Below, in pieces: positions 1-14,000 of a DNA stretch of 64,000 bases. The notes beneath the pieces are model-generated. The model ran no database searches. It was given only the letters and a program-made list of their open reading frames with translations, and was not told the origin of the DNA. The DNA lies in NCBI GenBank assembly GCA_014904845.1, contig MU119230.1:248001-312000 (forward strand), written 5' to 3'. Numbering within the stretch: position 1 is the first letter of the stretch; every line of letters begins with the position of its first letter. The position numbers were made by a program, and so were the translations under genes. Source of the stretch: Acephala macrosclerotiorum (lineage: Eukaryota > Ascomycota > Leotiomycetes > Helotiales > Mollisiaceae).

Positions 1-47
1 GGACACCAAGTCTTACTTTTGAACAAATTTCCCACTTCGGCTATCGT

Positions 48-534
48 TCAGGAGTCTCTCATCTCGATCGATGTGTCTAAGATTAGTGATGCGACAGATC
101 GGAAGTTGAGGGAGGGTACACCTCTGTGAGATCCTGCACAACTTTGCAAAAATTCCGATTTCGCATTATCTTTGGATGTACAGCTTCCCAAAGGAGAATT
201 GAAATTATCTGGATGCCCAGGCAGATGTGACACGATCAAGTCAGTGCCTCTCACAGGATCTCAGACTCAGGAAAAGACAACTCAATCCCGCCAATTGAGA
301 CAACGAGACTGGACTTGCAACTGACATCCATTGAATCATGACGTTTGCCAACATCATAGTCTCCAGCCTCGCCAGATGTCGAGACGAGGCTGCCAACCTT
401 TCCGGAGCCAACCATGAAGGCATCCTACTGGAGCCCGAAAGGTTTGTCGACAGAGGGGGATCGCTCATATTATGTGACTTTCTGGGCTTGCCACTGATAC
501 TGGCCGTCTGCGGGGGATGCAGTGCTTCTGTCAC
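48..534 (-). CDS. doubtful small two-exon gene, unknown function
   Basis: A possible minus-strand gene of 146 residues can be built from exon 534..255 and exon 208..48, joined across a 46-bp intron with a GTGAGA donor and a CAG acceptor. The join keeps the frame open to a stop at 48. The product is Ser/Leu-rich with no recognisable domain, signal peptide or membrane segment. It may be the 3' part of a longer gene, because nothing marks 534 as a true start. The plus-strand reading frame across 338-721 overlaps it and is equally unsupported. I include it only because the splice sites and frame agree; a chance open frame is quite possible. Confidence 0.2.
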
Positions 535-1252
535 TTCTCATAATATCCTCACAATGACGTCTTCCTGCTTACGCGCGTCCTTGTGTCCCGTTGTACAACA
601 GCAGAGACCCGCAGAATGGTTTGGCCGTCGGACCCGATGCGAAAGCCCACCGGGGAATAGAACCAGATATTTAGACGGCCGTCAATCACGAGCTTTCGGG
701 CAAGAGACTGCGAGAAAATAAGCGCGATTCTTCAAACGTAATAAGAGCCGCGAAGACGACAAAAAGTTTTGAAGATTTGAGTGGAGGAAAAGTTACGATA
801 AGCTGGGACCCTGGGGACGATCCGTGCTGCTAGGCTGGTCTAGGCAAGCTAGGCGGCGGCAAACCTCACTCTTCAATATCATCCGGTCCGGCACGATTTT
901 TAGACTCTTCTCTGCTTCTCGAGGTTGAGAAATCCTTGCGACCCGGTTTTGATAGCAACCTTAAGCTTCTAATTGGTTGCTGAAAGGCAATTTTCAAAGA
1001 GCCCTTCACTATGATGGAGCCCTCTAGGCTACCAAGCTTTGGCAGTTCAGGGAAGGTGCAAGCTGCATACCCTGCCCGCGCTTGAGCTTGATAAGGTAGG
1101 GATTTTCTGAAGTTTATCTTAGTTGTTGGGTGCTGTAAGAGAGCGGGGAAGGATTGATATATGTCGTCTGTCTCTTCTTCTGTTCTGAGCTTGACTGCTC
1201 CTTGAAAAGGCATTGGGGATTTCAAGCGCCTAGTTGTCGAAGTACCTCCAAC
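535..1252. other. intergenic region upstream of the permease gene
   Basis: This stretch should contain the permease promoter and leader. I see no recognisable gene. Open frames here, including a 175-codon minus-strand frame at 866-1393 that overlaps permease exon 1, have no domain and look like chance frames. Confidence 0.5.
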
Positions 1253-3161
1253 ATGGCGGACCCAGAAATGAAAGCCGTTGGCACCGATGCCGCAGATACA
1301 ACTTTGGAGCACATGGGCTACCAGCAGGGTATGTTTCCGGCTTCTTCCAATACTCGAGAGGGACCTGCATTTTGACACATCTGTAGAGCTCAAACGCTCA
1401 TTTGGTCTCCTGGGAATGATTGGATTCTCCTTCTCGATCGTGACTTGGTACGTTGCGTTGTACTCCTGCGGCCTCCTGCAGGGAGCTGAAAAAAGTAGCG
1501 ACTTGAGATCTGACGGGAACCTACAGTTGGAGTGCTTTGGGTGGTGTATTGGTCACAGGAGTTAATGCGGGTGGGCCTCCTGTGATGATCTGGGGATGGG
1601 TTGGCATCAGTTGTGTGTCTCTATGCGTGGCATACTCGATGGCGGAGATGTGTAGCGAATACCCAGTAGCTGGTGGGCAGTACTCCTGGGTCTACATACT
1701 TTCTCCAAAGAGCATCCGGAGGCAGTTCTCATACCTCACTGGATGGTTTATGATCATTGGTAAGTGGCACAGGGGAATTTCCGATGTTCCTCAAGAATTC
1801 TTGGACCATTTCAGAAGTACTAACTCGGCAACTAGGTATCTTGGCTATGGGTGCGACAAACAGCTTCATTGGAGGTGAGCGAAAGCAGAATCACTCGAAG
1901 ATGCGAATTGCTAAGAAAACTTAGCAAATTTTATACTCGGACAGGCGAACTTGGTAAACCCAGACTACACGATCGAACGATGGCATACCGTGCTCGTTGC
2001 ATACCTCATCACTCTGTTCGCGGCGTTTGTCAACATGTGGGGAGCTAGGATACTCGATAGAATCTCCAAAGGCCTGCTAATTTTCAACATCGTATCCTTC
2101 ATTGTGACGATTGTCACTATCCTCGCTTGTAACACCAACAAACAATCAGCATCTTTCGTCTTTAGAGATTTCCAGAACTTCACTGGATTCAGTACTTCGA
2201 TGGCCGGTGTTATTGGCATTCTGCAGCCAGCTTTTGGGATGTGCTGCTGTAAGCTCTATTCTCATGAACTTGGACAATGTCCCATTTATCACGGTGGCTG
2301 ACCTTTATAATAGACGATGCTCCTGCCCATATGTGCGAAGAGCTCAAAGATGCCAGCAAGCAAGCGCCTCGTGCAATGGTCATGTCTGTCTATATTGGCG
2401 CCATCACGGGCTTCATATTCCTAATCTCAGTGTGCTTCTGCATCGGAGATATCAACCAAGTAGCCGACACCCCAACTTTGGTGCCTCTCATCCAGATTTT
2501 CTTTGACTCTACAAACAGCAATGTTGGATCCTGCATCCTTGCATCACTGATTGTTGTCATTGATCTGGGATGCGCTAATGCTCTGCTTGCTGAAGGAGCA
2601 CGCTCTTTGTACGCCTTCGCACGAGATCACGGACTCCCATTTTCGTCACTTATCAGCAAAGTTGAGTCGAAGCACCATACTCCTGTTGTGGCTATCCTTC
2701 TTGGGACTGTCATCCAGATGGCTTTTAACTCAATCTATTTCGGAACTGTCACAGGCTTCAACACCGTCATTGCGATTGCGACGGAGGGCTTCTACCTCTC
2801 CTATGCGATGCCACTTCTAGTGCGCCTGATCTCATATTTCAGTGGCGGCCATAGGCAGCTAACCGGACCTTGGGCAATGAAACCTCTCATGTCAGTGGTG
2901 GTCAACGCTGTGGGTTTGACCTACCTTCTGTTCGCCTGTATCACATTCAATTTCCCCTCGGTATACCCTGTCACGAGCGAGAACATGAACTACACATCGG
3001 CTGCGATTGGTGTAATCATGTTTATTGCCCTCGTAACTTGGTTTACGACCGCTAGGAAGCACTTCTCAGGACCCGAGGTTGAGGCTGTAGTGGGCATTGT
3101 TCATGGTCATGGAAGTGAGTCTGAAGAACCAAGAAGCGAGGAAAAGAAAGCATCCTTGTAA
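1253..3161 (+). CDS. APC-family amino acid / GABA / choline permease
   Basis: This is a plasma-membrane-type proton-coupled permease of the amino acid-polyamine-organocation superfamily, nearest in style to fungal GABA and choline permeases. I model six exons: 1253-1328, 1387-1447, 1527-1759, 1836-1874, 1925-2248 and 2314-3161, giving 526 residues, normal for the family. The third acceptor (AG at 1923-1924) was chosen because it restores the conserved FIGANFILGQANL stretch; the later CAG at 1944 breaks the frame. Visible family signatures are ELKRSFGLLGMIGFSFSIV near the N-terminus, GGPPVMIWGW, NPDYTIERWHT in the central loop, DAPAHMCEELKDASKQAPRA after the fifth intron, and about twelve hydrophobic segments. 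The short cytoplasmic tails are charged. The substrate cannot be read from sequence: GABA, choline, biotin precursor or another amine are all possible. Confidence 0.9.
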
Positions 3162-4045
3162 AGAGCACACTGTATTGATAGAACTGTACATAGAAGGAAA
3201 AGTAAAAGAGATAAAAAGTATGATATTATGAGACGATACCAAGACGGACTTTTGGCCATCCTCTTCAACAACATTCTTCCTCGACAATCTTGAAATAAAT
3301 GGCAACAATAGACAAACGGATATCCTATCAACTAGGGTAGCTCCTTGTTGCAAACAGTGGCGATTGAGGGAAGAGAATCGAACGAGAAATCTGGAAGAAA
3401 GAATGCATTTTGCTGTTGAAGCAGTTCATGCACTAAATTGGGTTCGTAACGCGTAGATCAGTATTTAGACTGGGCGCATCGTGCAAATCTAAAGTCATGT
3501 CGCAGGCAACACGATCATTTGATTCTTGCGCGATGAGAGGAAAGGAGAGAGGCCGTCTTGAAATGAGATTGGAAGGTTGACACCAGCACTCACATGTAAT
3601 TTTGTGGAAGGCGCGTTGCTGCACCACCCCACTAGCGCCGAACGCCGACAGGGGTTTGTTGACGAAGTCGAACTCCTGAGTACAGAAGCACTGGCATCAA
3701 CACATCGATACGACAACACCGCCGGACGACCACGGACTACTAACCCCCAGGATCTAGGACATCGACATCAGACAAATAGAGCTATTGTATTGCATACACC
3801 GGATAATAGCACTAACAACCCAGGACCGACAGATCGAACTTCACGAACTTAGGAACACGACAAACTACAGCGCGCGGACCCTTTACCAGCATTTTCGCAA
3901 CGAGCACACCGCTACAACAACGCAAAGCTATAGCTTCTGCGGAATTCAGGGGCAGGGAGAAAGAGTAGGACCTTCAAAGGAATATTGGTACTTAGGGAAT
4001 CGTGCAGAAGGTTGCGCCTAGGAGCATAAACAAACATTACCGTCC
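3162..4045. other. intergenic region between permease and nudE
   Basis: It holds the permease 3' region and the nudE promoter and leader. Nothing resembling a gene or repeat is recognisable. The GAATCGAACGAG string near 3375 resembles a tRNA T-arm on the minus strand, but no cloverleaf surrounds it. Confidence 0.5.
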
Positions 4046-5906
4046 ATGGATGAGCCACCGTCTTCCCCACCGACAGATCTGTCAACTCCCGAAAGCCAGC
4101 TCGCATATTACAAGTCGCAGTATGAACAGCTGGAACATGAATTAGCAGAATTTCAGGAGTCCAGCAAGGAGCTGGAAGCGGAGTTGGAGAAGGATGTCGA
4201 GGCCGCCGAAAGGAGGGAACGAGCTCTACAGGAGAAGGCTGAGAGCTTAGGATTTGAGGTGGAGGAATGGAAGGTAAGATATCCAAATTACGATAGGACA
4301 TTCGTAATGGGAATTTTCTACAGATATGTTGCTGATACTTTTTCCTCCGCAGACCAAATACAAGCAATCTAAGACAGAGGCAGGTGCCGCCCAAAACACC
4401 CTGCAAAAAGAGATCACCACACTTCGAGACACAAATCGGACTTTGACACATAGATTACGGGATATTGAGGTTCAAAATGATGATTTCGAAAGGCAAGCTC
4501 GAAATACGACCTCTTCACTCGAAGATATGGAGTCGAAGTATAATGTGGCTATCGAAAGAGCGGTAATGATGGAAGAGGAGATCAAAATCGGGGAACAGGA
4601 ACGCGAGAATCTTCGGATCGAGACCCAACGTCTGCGAGATGAGCTGTCAGATCTCAAGATCGAGGCAGAGATTTTGCAAGACAAGTTACGAAAACGCCAG
4701 CTTCCTTCTATCGCGACACACATCACTGCTCCCAATTCTCCATTTTTGGGCGACTCTCCAACATCTACAGCTTCATCACCTATGATCACGACCCCGCCAG
4801 ATACAAAGTCCGTATCAACGACCGACACTGTGTCCGAAACCCCGACTCCACCATCACCGCCTATATCAGAAGCTTCTGGGTCTGCGAGACCAATTCTGAA
4901 GACACCTATGAACCCTCCTGCAAGCAAGATGAAACTTCCTACCGGCGATTCAAGTACCACACCGAAACCGACATCACGCTACACAACTGGCAGTCTGCGA
5001 AGCTCAAAAGGTCCCATTGCACCGACGTCTTCCTCTAGAGCAAGGAATGCGACACCTGCTGTCATCCGCCAAACTAGGACCAAAGCGCCTGCAACTCGTG
5101 GATTGCCAAATTCTACATCACTTACACACATTCGGAGTCTCACAGCACAGATGCAACGATTGGAACAACGTGTGCATTCAGCCAGATCGAAACTACCAGC
5201 TCCTGTACATACTCCACCTCGAGCGTCTCCTCGAACTGTTTCTACGGCGAATCCCTCTATGCCACCGAGCGTCACAATAAGGAGCAGGAAAAGGACCGGA
5301 GGGAGCTCAGTTAGCAGCTCTTCAGTACCCCCACCCCCACCCCCACCAGAAGAAACACCCTCCGTCACGAAGCATGTCCCCAGACTATCTACATCAGGAA
5401 TCAGCCGCCTGTCATTTGGCCCACTACCCAACCGCGAAGGTAGTACCGACAGCAGACCCAGCAGCCGGGCAAGCACGAATTATGTCCGACAGGATCGTCC
5501 CTTGAGCCGCACCGAAATTGCTCGCCCTGCAAGCCGAACATCGATGTCTGGTGCACGAACCCCTTTGGGACATTACTCGCAGTCCCAGATTGCCGAGTCT
5601 CGGCGCCCGAGATCTAGTATTGGTGGCAGCTATGGGGCTTCACACGGACATGGACATTCGCAAAGTGTGTCAAACGTTGACCTTGACGAGTCGCGAGAAT
5701 TGGACTTTGCGACCCCGAGTCGGAGGAACACACTGAACAAGGCAGAGATTGAAGGCAGCGCTATACCACTTCCGCGACGGAGGAGTGGAGGATTGTCCAC
5801 GACCGGCATACCGAGAAGGTCTACAAGCGGGACGCGGGAAGGAGACGAGGGGATGAAGCCTCCGGGACGACCCAGGAAACTAAGTGAGGTTGGGGAGACG
5901 TATTGA
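4046..5906 (+). CDS. nudE: NudE-family nuclear distribution protein (dynein/Lis1 adaptor)
   Basis: NudE proteins bind Lis1/NudF and dynein and are needed for nuclear migration along microtubules in hyphae. Two exons (4046-4273 and 4353-5906, a 79-bp intron) encode 593 residues, close to the usual length of filamentous-fungal NudE. Residues about 15-195 form a long heptad coiled coil, starting [21 protein letters not shown] and continuing across the splice as [20 protein letters not shown]. This coiled coil is the diagnostic NUDE region that carries the Lis1-binding surface. The rest is a disordered Ser/Thr/Pro/Arg-rich tail with a seven-proline run near residue 400, typical of fungal homologues. 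The start codon was chosen because the coiled coil begins about 15 residues later. Identification rests on the coiled-coil sequence and architecture. Confidence 0.88.
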
Positions 5907-8066
5907 GATGGAATGGCTTGATGATAGCTTTACACGATGTTACGACGTTTCTTCTTGGGGCTTTGGGCTTTACTGTGACTTCAGCATGGTGTCATAGGCG
6001 TTCATTGTTTGCTGAGCGTTGCGTTGCGAGCTTGCTGCATTTATTGGAAAAGAGAGATGGAATGGGAGGAAGGAAGGGAAAGGGCATCATGATGCTGATG
6101 TGAATACCATTCATGATTGTGCTTATTATGAAGACAAGATAATTCTTAGGAGGTCGACGCTTTTGATGCCACGACTACTCTGATCATACAAACACTTCTA
6201 TGCATCCCTCATTCGTATTCGTGATTTGTAATTTGATAGCTTTGCAATTGAAGGGCTTTGAATCAAGATGGGTCATTTTATTTGGTTTCATTGATCCGAA
6301 TGTGCTCAGGACTTCGGACTTTCTGTCCATCCATCCAGAAACTTGTTTCACGAAAGAGCCGCGATGCGAGAACATCTGTTGCACATCGCATCAGATTACC
6401 TAGGTAACAACAAATCTATCCCGGTAAATCTATCAATCATCGATCGTCTTCATTTTCTTTTCCCTAGCTCAGATCTGGGTTTTCAGCTTTTCGGAACAGT
6501 CGCGGATCTTCTCGTCTCATCTCGTCTGAAAACAAGTTCTCGAGCTGGCGGCTCGCTCGCGATCGATAAGTGCTGACCAAAGCACAGTGATCGTGGGAGG
6601 CGCAGTCAAGAATACCACCAAGAAGTATACATAGCCACGGTTTGGCAGCATTCGGCAAGCTTTAAATGTTATCACGTATGTATATTTAGAGAAGTGTCGA
6701 AAAGTGATTGGATAATTGTCCGGGGAGTTCCCAGTGCGGAGGGCCGGGGCGCTGCCGTGTTCACGATGTTTGGTTAGAAAGGGCGAAGGAAGAGTAATAA
6801 TCCGCCGAAGAGATAACTCTCACTCAGGCTTACCTTTGGTTTCCGAATGAGATGCCAGATCTGCGATTTGTGTTGTGAGATGGAAAGGCTGGAAAGGAGA
6901 GCTGGGGCCACTGGAGTACATGCGTTAGAGGTCCCGAATGGTGGATTCTCAGGTACGGTCCATACACTGAAGGTGAGTGGAGGATTGGGAAGGTGAGTTG
7001 GCTTTCTTGGTTAAAAATACATCGGATGGTATCAATAGTATCATTTTCGTTCCCAGTTGAGAACACCTTTGAGACTCCGAATGCTGATGCATGACACGGT
7101 ACTTTTTTGTTGTGTTGGAAATTACTCGATAGAGCTGAATTTACTTGTACCCACCCCATGCCGAAATTGACGTGATGGACAATGTTGGGGAAGTCCTTGA
7201 GGGTCCTTGAGGCGGAACAGGGCCGCCACAGCGCGGGATGCTGGGATTCGTGCATTACTTCTGCGTCATGGCCTTGGTGCCCCTTTCAAGTCCGAACTGT
7301 GGCTTGTTTGCGACAATTCTCGCTGCTAGTCCGGGAACCGTCTATCTCAACATTTGCAGACCTCAAAAAAGCTTCGTGAAGCTCATGCATCAATAGAGAT
7401 CTCGGAGAGATGCATTCATCCGAGATAGCCCGCATGAAGGGACGGATAAGTATGTGCAATTGGATGTGCAAGCTATCTGGAAAAAGTGTTGTAGCGAGAT
7501 CTACGAGATTGAGTTGCTTTAGCCCGATGGGGTTTAATCAGCCCAACGCAAGTCGCTGGCCGACAAAACGCATTTCGGTGAGCGATGGGGACTGGTTGAG
7601 GAAAGCGGAGCACGGGAGCTCTGTCCACTAAACGAGAGTCGCCGTCGCAGCTCGCTTCACGGCTCAAAATACTGTTGATGTTCCGTGCTTGAAACGCTCC
7701 CATTAAATAATTCAATCTCTCATAAACCCGCACTTCCCACCACCTACCTCCCCTTACGAAAATAATTGACACCTTCTCGTACATTCATCCTCTCCTTGCC
7801 GCCGTCTCTGTCCTCTCCCCCGCTACCTGTGCTCCACAACTATTCTTGGGTGCCCATCAACGCAGAGCTTAATTCGGCGACGTTGACGGCTCGGCGACTT
7901 TTGGGATTCGTTCTGCCCCCAGCCCCGAATCCTTGAGTACAACAGATATAATCCCAGGTACAGCCTCAACCTCTAGTCTTGTAACAAATCTGGGGACAAG
8001 CACCTTAATTACCACTGGCGACCTCACTCTCTTCGCTCGTCTGCAACGAGCAGTGATTCCTGCACA
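5907..8066. other. intergenic region upstream of acetyl-CoA carboxylase
   Basis: About 2.1 kb without a supportable gene. It contains the nudE 3' region and, from about 7690 to 8066, a pyrimidine-rich tract (many CTC/TCC runs between 7720 and 7850) that probably is the promoter and long 5' leader of the carboxylase gene. A 141-codon minus-strand frame at 6830-7255 has no recognisable domain. Confidence 0.5.
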
Positions 8067-11000
8067 ATGGCCGAGCTCAATGGCAACGGGAAGGCCAACG
8101 GCACTGTCCCCATCATGAACGGCACAACCTCCTACGCAGCCAAACACAACCTGGCAGATCACTTCATCGGTGGAAACAGGTTGGAGAATGCAGCTCCAGG
8201 TCCAGTCAAGGACTTTGTAGCTGCTCACGATGGACACACCGTCATCACTAATGTGCGTATTTCTGTTGAGGAGGTCCGGAGGAGGAAAAAGAGCGATAAG
8301 CTGACATCTGCGAATAGGTCTTGATTGCCAACAACGGTATTGCGGCAGTCAAGGAGATTCGATCGGTGCGAAAATGGGCCTACGAGACCTTCGGCGACGA
8401 GAGAGCTATCCAATTCACCGTGATGGCTACACCGGAAGATTTGCAGGCAAATGCAGATTATATCCGGATGGCAGATCAATATGTCGAAGTTCCGGGAGGA
8501 ACAAACAACAACAATTACGCAAACGTAGAATTGATTGTAGATGTTGCTGAGCGCATGAACGTGCATGCGGTTTGGGCGGGATGGTAAATTCACACATTTC
8601 TCCCGGACAATGAGCACTTACTCACAGATAACAGGGGACACGCTTCAGAGAACCCAAAATTACCAGAATCGCTAGCAGCATCACCAAAGAAGATTGTGTT
8701 CATTGGCCCGCCAGGGTCTGCCATGCGATCGCTTGGTGACAAGATTTCCTCCACAATCGTCGCACAACACGCCCAGGTCCCTTGTATACCATGGTCCGGA
8801 ACTGGTGTCGACCAGGTTGCGATCAACGAGGACGGTATTGTTACGGTTGATGAGGACGTCTACATGAAGGGATGCGTTCAATCGTGGCAAGAAGGTCTTC
8901 AAAAGGCCCACGAGATTGGCTTCCCAGTCATGATCAAGGCTTCAGAGGGTGGTGGTGGAAAGGGTATCCGAAAGGCCGAGTCCGAGCAAGGTTTCGAGGC
9001 TCTCTACAAGGCTGCTGCCAGCGAAATTCCAGGTTCTCCAATCTTCATCATGAAGCTCGCTGGCAATGCGAGACATTTGGAGGTCCAATTGTTGGCTGAT
9101 GAGTACGGAAACAACATTTCTCTGTTCGGCAGAGATTGCTCGGTTCAGCGAAGACATCAAAAGATTATCGAGGAGGCTCCAGTCACAATTGCGAAGCAAG
9201 CCACTTTCCAGGCCATGGAGAAGGCGGCTGTCCGTCTTGGTCGTCTCGTAGGCTATGTCTCTGCTGGTACTGTCGAGTACCTCTACTCGCATGCCGACGA
9301 CAAATTCTACTTTTTGGAACTTAACCCCCGTCTCCAAGTCGAACATCCTACCACCGAAATGGTCAGTGGTGTCAATTTACCAGCAGCACAACTCCAGATT
9401 GCGATGGGTCTTCCTCTCCACAGAATCCGCGACATTAGATTATTATACGGAGTTGATCCCTCGAGCGCTGGCGAAATCGACTTTGACTTCTCCAAGGAGA
9501 ATAGCGCCCTCACCCAGCGACGACCTACACCAAAGGGCCACACCACCGCCTGCCGTATCACTTCCGAAGATCCTGGAGAGGGTTTCAAGCCTTCCAGCGG
9601 TATGATGCACGAATTGAACTTCAGATCTAGCTCCAACGTCTGGGGTTACTTCTCCGTTGGAACTGCTGGTGGTATCCACAGTTTCTCCGATTCTCAATTC
9701 GGTCACATCTTCGCCTATGGTGAGAACAGATCTGCATCGCGGAAGCACATGGTTGTCGCTCTCAAGGAATTGAGCATTCGTGGTGATTTCAGAACTACTG
9801 TGGAGTACTTGATCAAGCTTTTGGAAACTCCAGCTTTTGAGGGCAACACAATCACCACCGGATGGCTCGATGAGTTGATCTCCAACAAGCTTACTGCTGA
9901 GCGACCGGACCCGATGCTCGCAGTCGTTTGCGGTGCTGTCACAAAGGCACATATTGCCAGCGAGGCTTGCATTGCTGAGTACCGATTGAGCTTGGAGAAG
10001 GGCCAAGTCCCCGCCAAGGAGACTCTGAAGACTGTCTTCCCTATCGACTTCATTTACGATGGTCACAGATACAAGTTCACCGCAACTCGGTCGAGCTTGG
10101 ACAGCTACCACCTTTTCATCAACGGCTCCAAATGCTCAGTTGGTGTTCGTGCTCTCAGCGACGGTGGGCTCCTTGTTCTTCTCAGCGGACGCAGTCACAA
10201 TGTCTACTGGAAGGAGGAAGTTGGAGCCACTCGTCTCAGCGTCGACAGCAAGACCTGCTTGCTCGAGCAAGAGAACGACCCATCTCAACTCCGAACACCA
10301 TCTCCCGGAAAACTTGTCAAATACACTGTTGACAACGGTGAGCACATCAAGGCCGGTCAGCCATTCGCTGAAGTCGAGGTCATGAAGATGTACATGCCTC
10401 TTCTTGCCCAAGAAGATGGTATTGTGCAGCTCATCAAGCAGCCAGGAGCTACTCTTGAGGCTGGTGACATTCTCGGTATACTCGCTCTCGATGACCCATC
10501 CAGAGTCAAGCACGCACAACCTTTCCTTGGCCACCTCCCAGACCTCGGACCACCACAAGTCGTTGGTACCAAGCCTGCTCAGCGATTCGTCCTTCTCCAC
10601 AGCATTCTCAGGAACATCCTTGATGGCTTTGACAACCAAGTCATCATGGCTTCTACTCTCAACGAGTTGATTGATGTTCTTCGCGACCCAGAGTTGCCAT
10701 ACGGCGAATGGAATGCGCAATTTTCAGCACTCCACGCCAGAATGCCACAGCGTCTTGATGCCACTTTCACGCAAATCGTCGATCGCGCAAGACAACGAAA
10801 AGGCGAGTTCCCAGCCAAGAACCTCCAAAAGGCTCTTCAGAAGTTTTTGGAGGACAACGTCGCTCCCTCAGATGTTGATCTGTTGAAGACCACTCTTACT
10901 CCTTTAATCGAGGTCATCGACCGATACATCGAGGGACAGAAGGTCCACGAATTCGATGTCTTCTCTGACCTTCTTGAGCAATACTGCTCTGTCGAGCGAC

Positions 11001-14000
11001 TGTTCTCTGGTCGCCAAACCCGCGACGAGGAGGTCATCCTGATGCTCAGAGACCAGAACAAGGATGACATCACTAAGGTCATCGGCTATGTTCTCTCGCA
11101 CAGCAGAATTGGCTCAAAGAACAACTTGGTTCTCGCCATCCTTGATGAGTACAGACCAAACAAGCCAAATGCAGGCAACATCGCCAAGTACTTCCGCCCA
11201 GCTCTCAAGAAGCTCACTGAGTTGGAATCCCGACCAACTGCGAAGGTTGCCTTGAAGGCCCGGGAGACCCTCATCCAATGCGCTATGCCATCTTTAGAGG
11301 AGCGAGCTTCTCAAATGGAACACATTCTCCGATCATCAGTCGTCGAGTCACGATATGGCGAGACTGGCTGGGAGCACCGCGAGCCCGACCTCGAAGTCCT
11401 CAAGGAGGTCGTTGACTCCAAATACACCGTCTTTGATGTTCTCCCCATCTTCTTCGGTTACTCGGACCCATGGGTCTCTCTCGCCGCACTAGAAGTCTAC
11501 ATCCGACGCGCTTACCGTGCCTACTCGCTCAAGAAGATCGAGTACCACAACGACGCTTCTGAGCCTCCTTTCGTCGTCTCGTGGGACTTCGTTCTCCGAA
11601 AAGTGGGCGCCTCAGAATTTGGAATGCCAATTCAATCCTCTGCTCCATCCACCCCCGCCACTCCTTCATACGACATTGCCAACCCATTCAAGCGTGTCAG
11701 CTCCATCTCTGATATGTCATATTTGGTCGGCAAGGCTGGCGATGAGCCAACCCGAAAGGGTGTTATTGTCCCAGTTCAATACCTTGACGAGGCTGAGGAG
11801 TACCTTATGCGTGCTCTCGAGGTCTTCCCTATCTACGGACAAAAGAAGCGCTCCATCCCAGCAAATGGCAGCACAATGCCAGATCTGAGCGGCAAGCGCA
11901 GAGCACCGGCTCCAATTGCCACTGAAGATGAGCTCACTGCTGTCTGCAACGTCGCTGTCCGTGACGCTGAGAGCATGGACGACAAGGAGACCATCAGCAG
12001 AATTAACTTGATCGTCAAGGACTACAAGGAGGAGCTTCTTTCTCGCCGCATCCGCCGGCTGACATTCATTTGCGGTCACAAGGACGGATCATACCCAGGT
12101 TACTACACATTCCGTGGCCCCGAGTATGAAGAAGATCAGAGCATTCGTCACATCGAACCCGCTTTGGCTTTCCAGCTTGAACTTGGAAGACTCTCTAACT
12201 TCCGAATCAAGCCTGTCTTTGCCGAGAACAGAAACATCCACATCTATGAGGCCACCGCCAAGAATGTTGAGGGTGACAAACGATACTTCACACGCGCTGT
12301 CGTTCGTCCAGGAAGACTTCGTGATGAGATCCCAACTGCCGAGTATCTCATCTCTGAGTGCGACAGACTCATGAATGATATCCTCGACGCACTTGAGATC
12401 ATTGGCAATAACAACTCTGATCTCAACCACATCTTCATCAACTTGACTCCCGTTTTCCCTCTTCAACCACCCGAGGTTGAGAAAGCTCTCGGTGGTTTCT
12501 TGGAGCGTTTCGGTCGTCGTCTCTGGCGTCTCCGCGTCACTGGCGCTGAAATCCGCATCATCTGCACTGAGCCCACCACTGGCATGCCATACCCTCTCCG
12601 TGTTGTCATCACCAACACATCTGGATATGTCATCCAGGTTGAGATGTACGCTGAGCGCAAGTCTGAGAAGGGCGGCGACTGGGTCTTCCAGAGCATCGGA
12701 GGCACTACCAAGATTGGCTCCATGCACTTGCGTCCTGTTTCAACTCCATATCCTACCAAGGAATGGTTGCAGCCAAAGAGATACAAGGCTCATCTTATGG
12801 GCACCCAGTACGTGTACGATTTCCCCGAGCTTTTCAGACAAGCCATCCAAAACAGCTGGACTAAGGCCGTTGCCCAACACCCAACTTTGGCTGAGAAGCA
12901 ACCTCCTGTTGGCGAGTGCATCGACTACAGCGAGCTCGTCTTGGACGACAAGGACACTCTTGCTGAAGTCTTCCGCGAGCCTGGAACCAATAGCTGCGGT
13001 ATGGTCGGGTGGATCGTCACTGCGAGAACTCCCGAGTATCCTCGCGGCCGAAAGTTCATCATCATCGCCAACGACATCACATTCAAGATTGGTAGTTTCG
13101 GACCCAAGGAAGATCATTTCTTCCACAAGTGCACTGAGCTTGCCCGAAAGCTTGGTATTCCTCGTATCTACCTGTCTGCCAACTCTGGTGCTCGCATCGG
13201 TATGGCTGAGGAGCTTATTCCTCATTTCAATGTCGCCTGGAACGATCCCGAGAAGCCAGAAGCTGGATTCAAGTACCTGTACTTGTTGCCTGAGGCTAAG
13301 AAGCGCTTCGAGGATGGCAAGACCAAGGATGTCATCACCGAGGAGATCAACGAGGATGGTGAGATTAGACATAAGATCACTGGCATCATTGGTGCTGAGG
13401 ATGGTCTTGGTGTTGAGTGTTTGAAGGGCTCTGGTTTGATCGCCGGTGCTACCAGCAGAGCTTACGAAGACATCTTCACCATCACCTTGGTCACTTGCAG
13501 ATCAGTCGGTATGTATTCGTGTCACTTCACTTCATAATTATGCTAACAATCATAGGTATTGGTGCCTACTTGGTCCGTCTTGGCCAGCGTGCTATCCAGA
13601 TTGAGGGCCAACCAATCATCTTGACTGGTGCTCCTGCTATCAACAAGCTCTTGGGTCGTGAAGTTTACACTTCCAACTTGCAGCTTGGTGGCACTCAAAT
13701 CATGTACAAGAACGGTGTCTCTCACATGACTGCCAACGATGATTTCGAGGGTGTGTCCAAGATTGTTGAGTGGATGGCCTACGTTCCTGACAAGCGCAAC
13801 AACCCTCTACCAATCGGGCCGGCTGTTGACTCCTGGGACCGTGATATCGTCTACACTCCACCTCCCAAGCAATCATACGATGTTAGATGGTTGATTAGCG
13901 GTAAGAACGACGACGAGGGATTCATGTCAGGTCTCTTCGATAAGGACTCTTTTGTTGAGACTCTTGGTGGCTGGGCCAAGACAGTCGTTGTCGGCCGTGC

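Noticed and set aside
866..1393. 175-codon minus-strand frame at the start of the permease gene
   Set aside because: It has no domain and is antisense to permease exon 1, which has clear homology.
3360..3440. Possible tRNA T-arm (GAATCGAACGAG)
   Set aside because: No acceptor stem, D-arm or anticodon arm can be folded around it.
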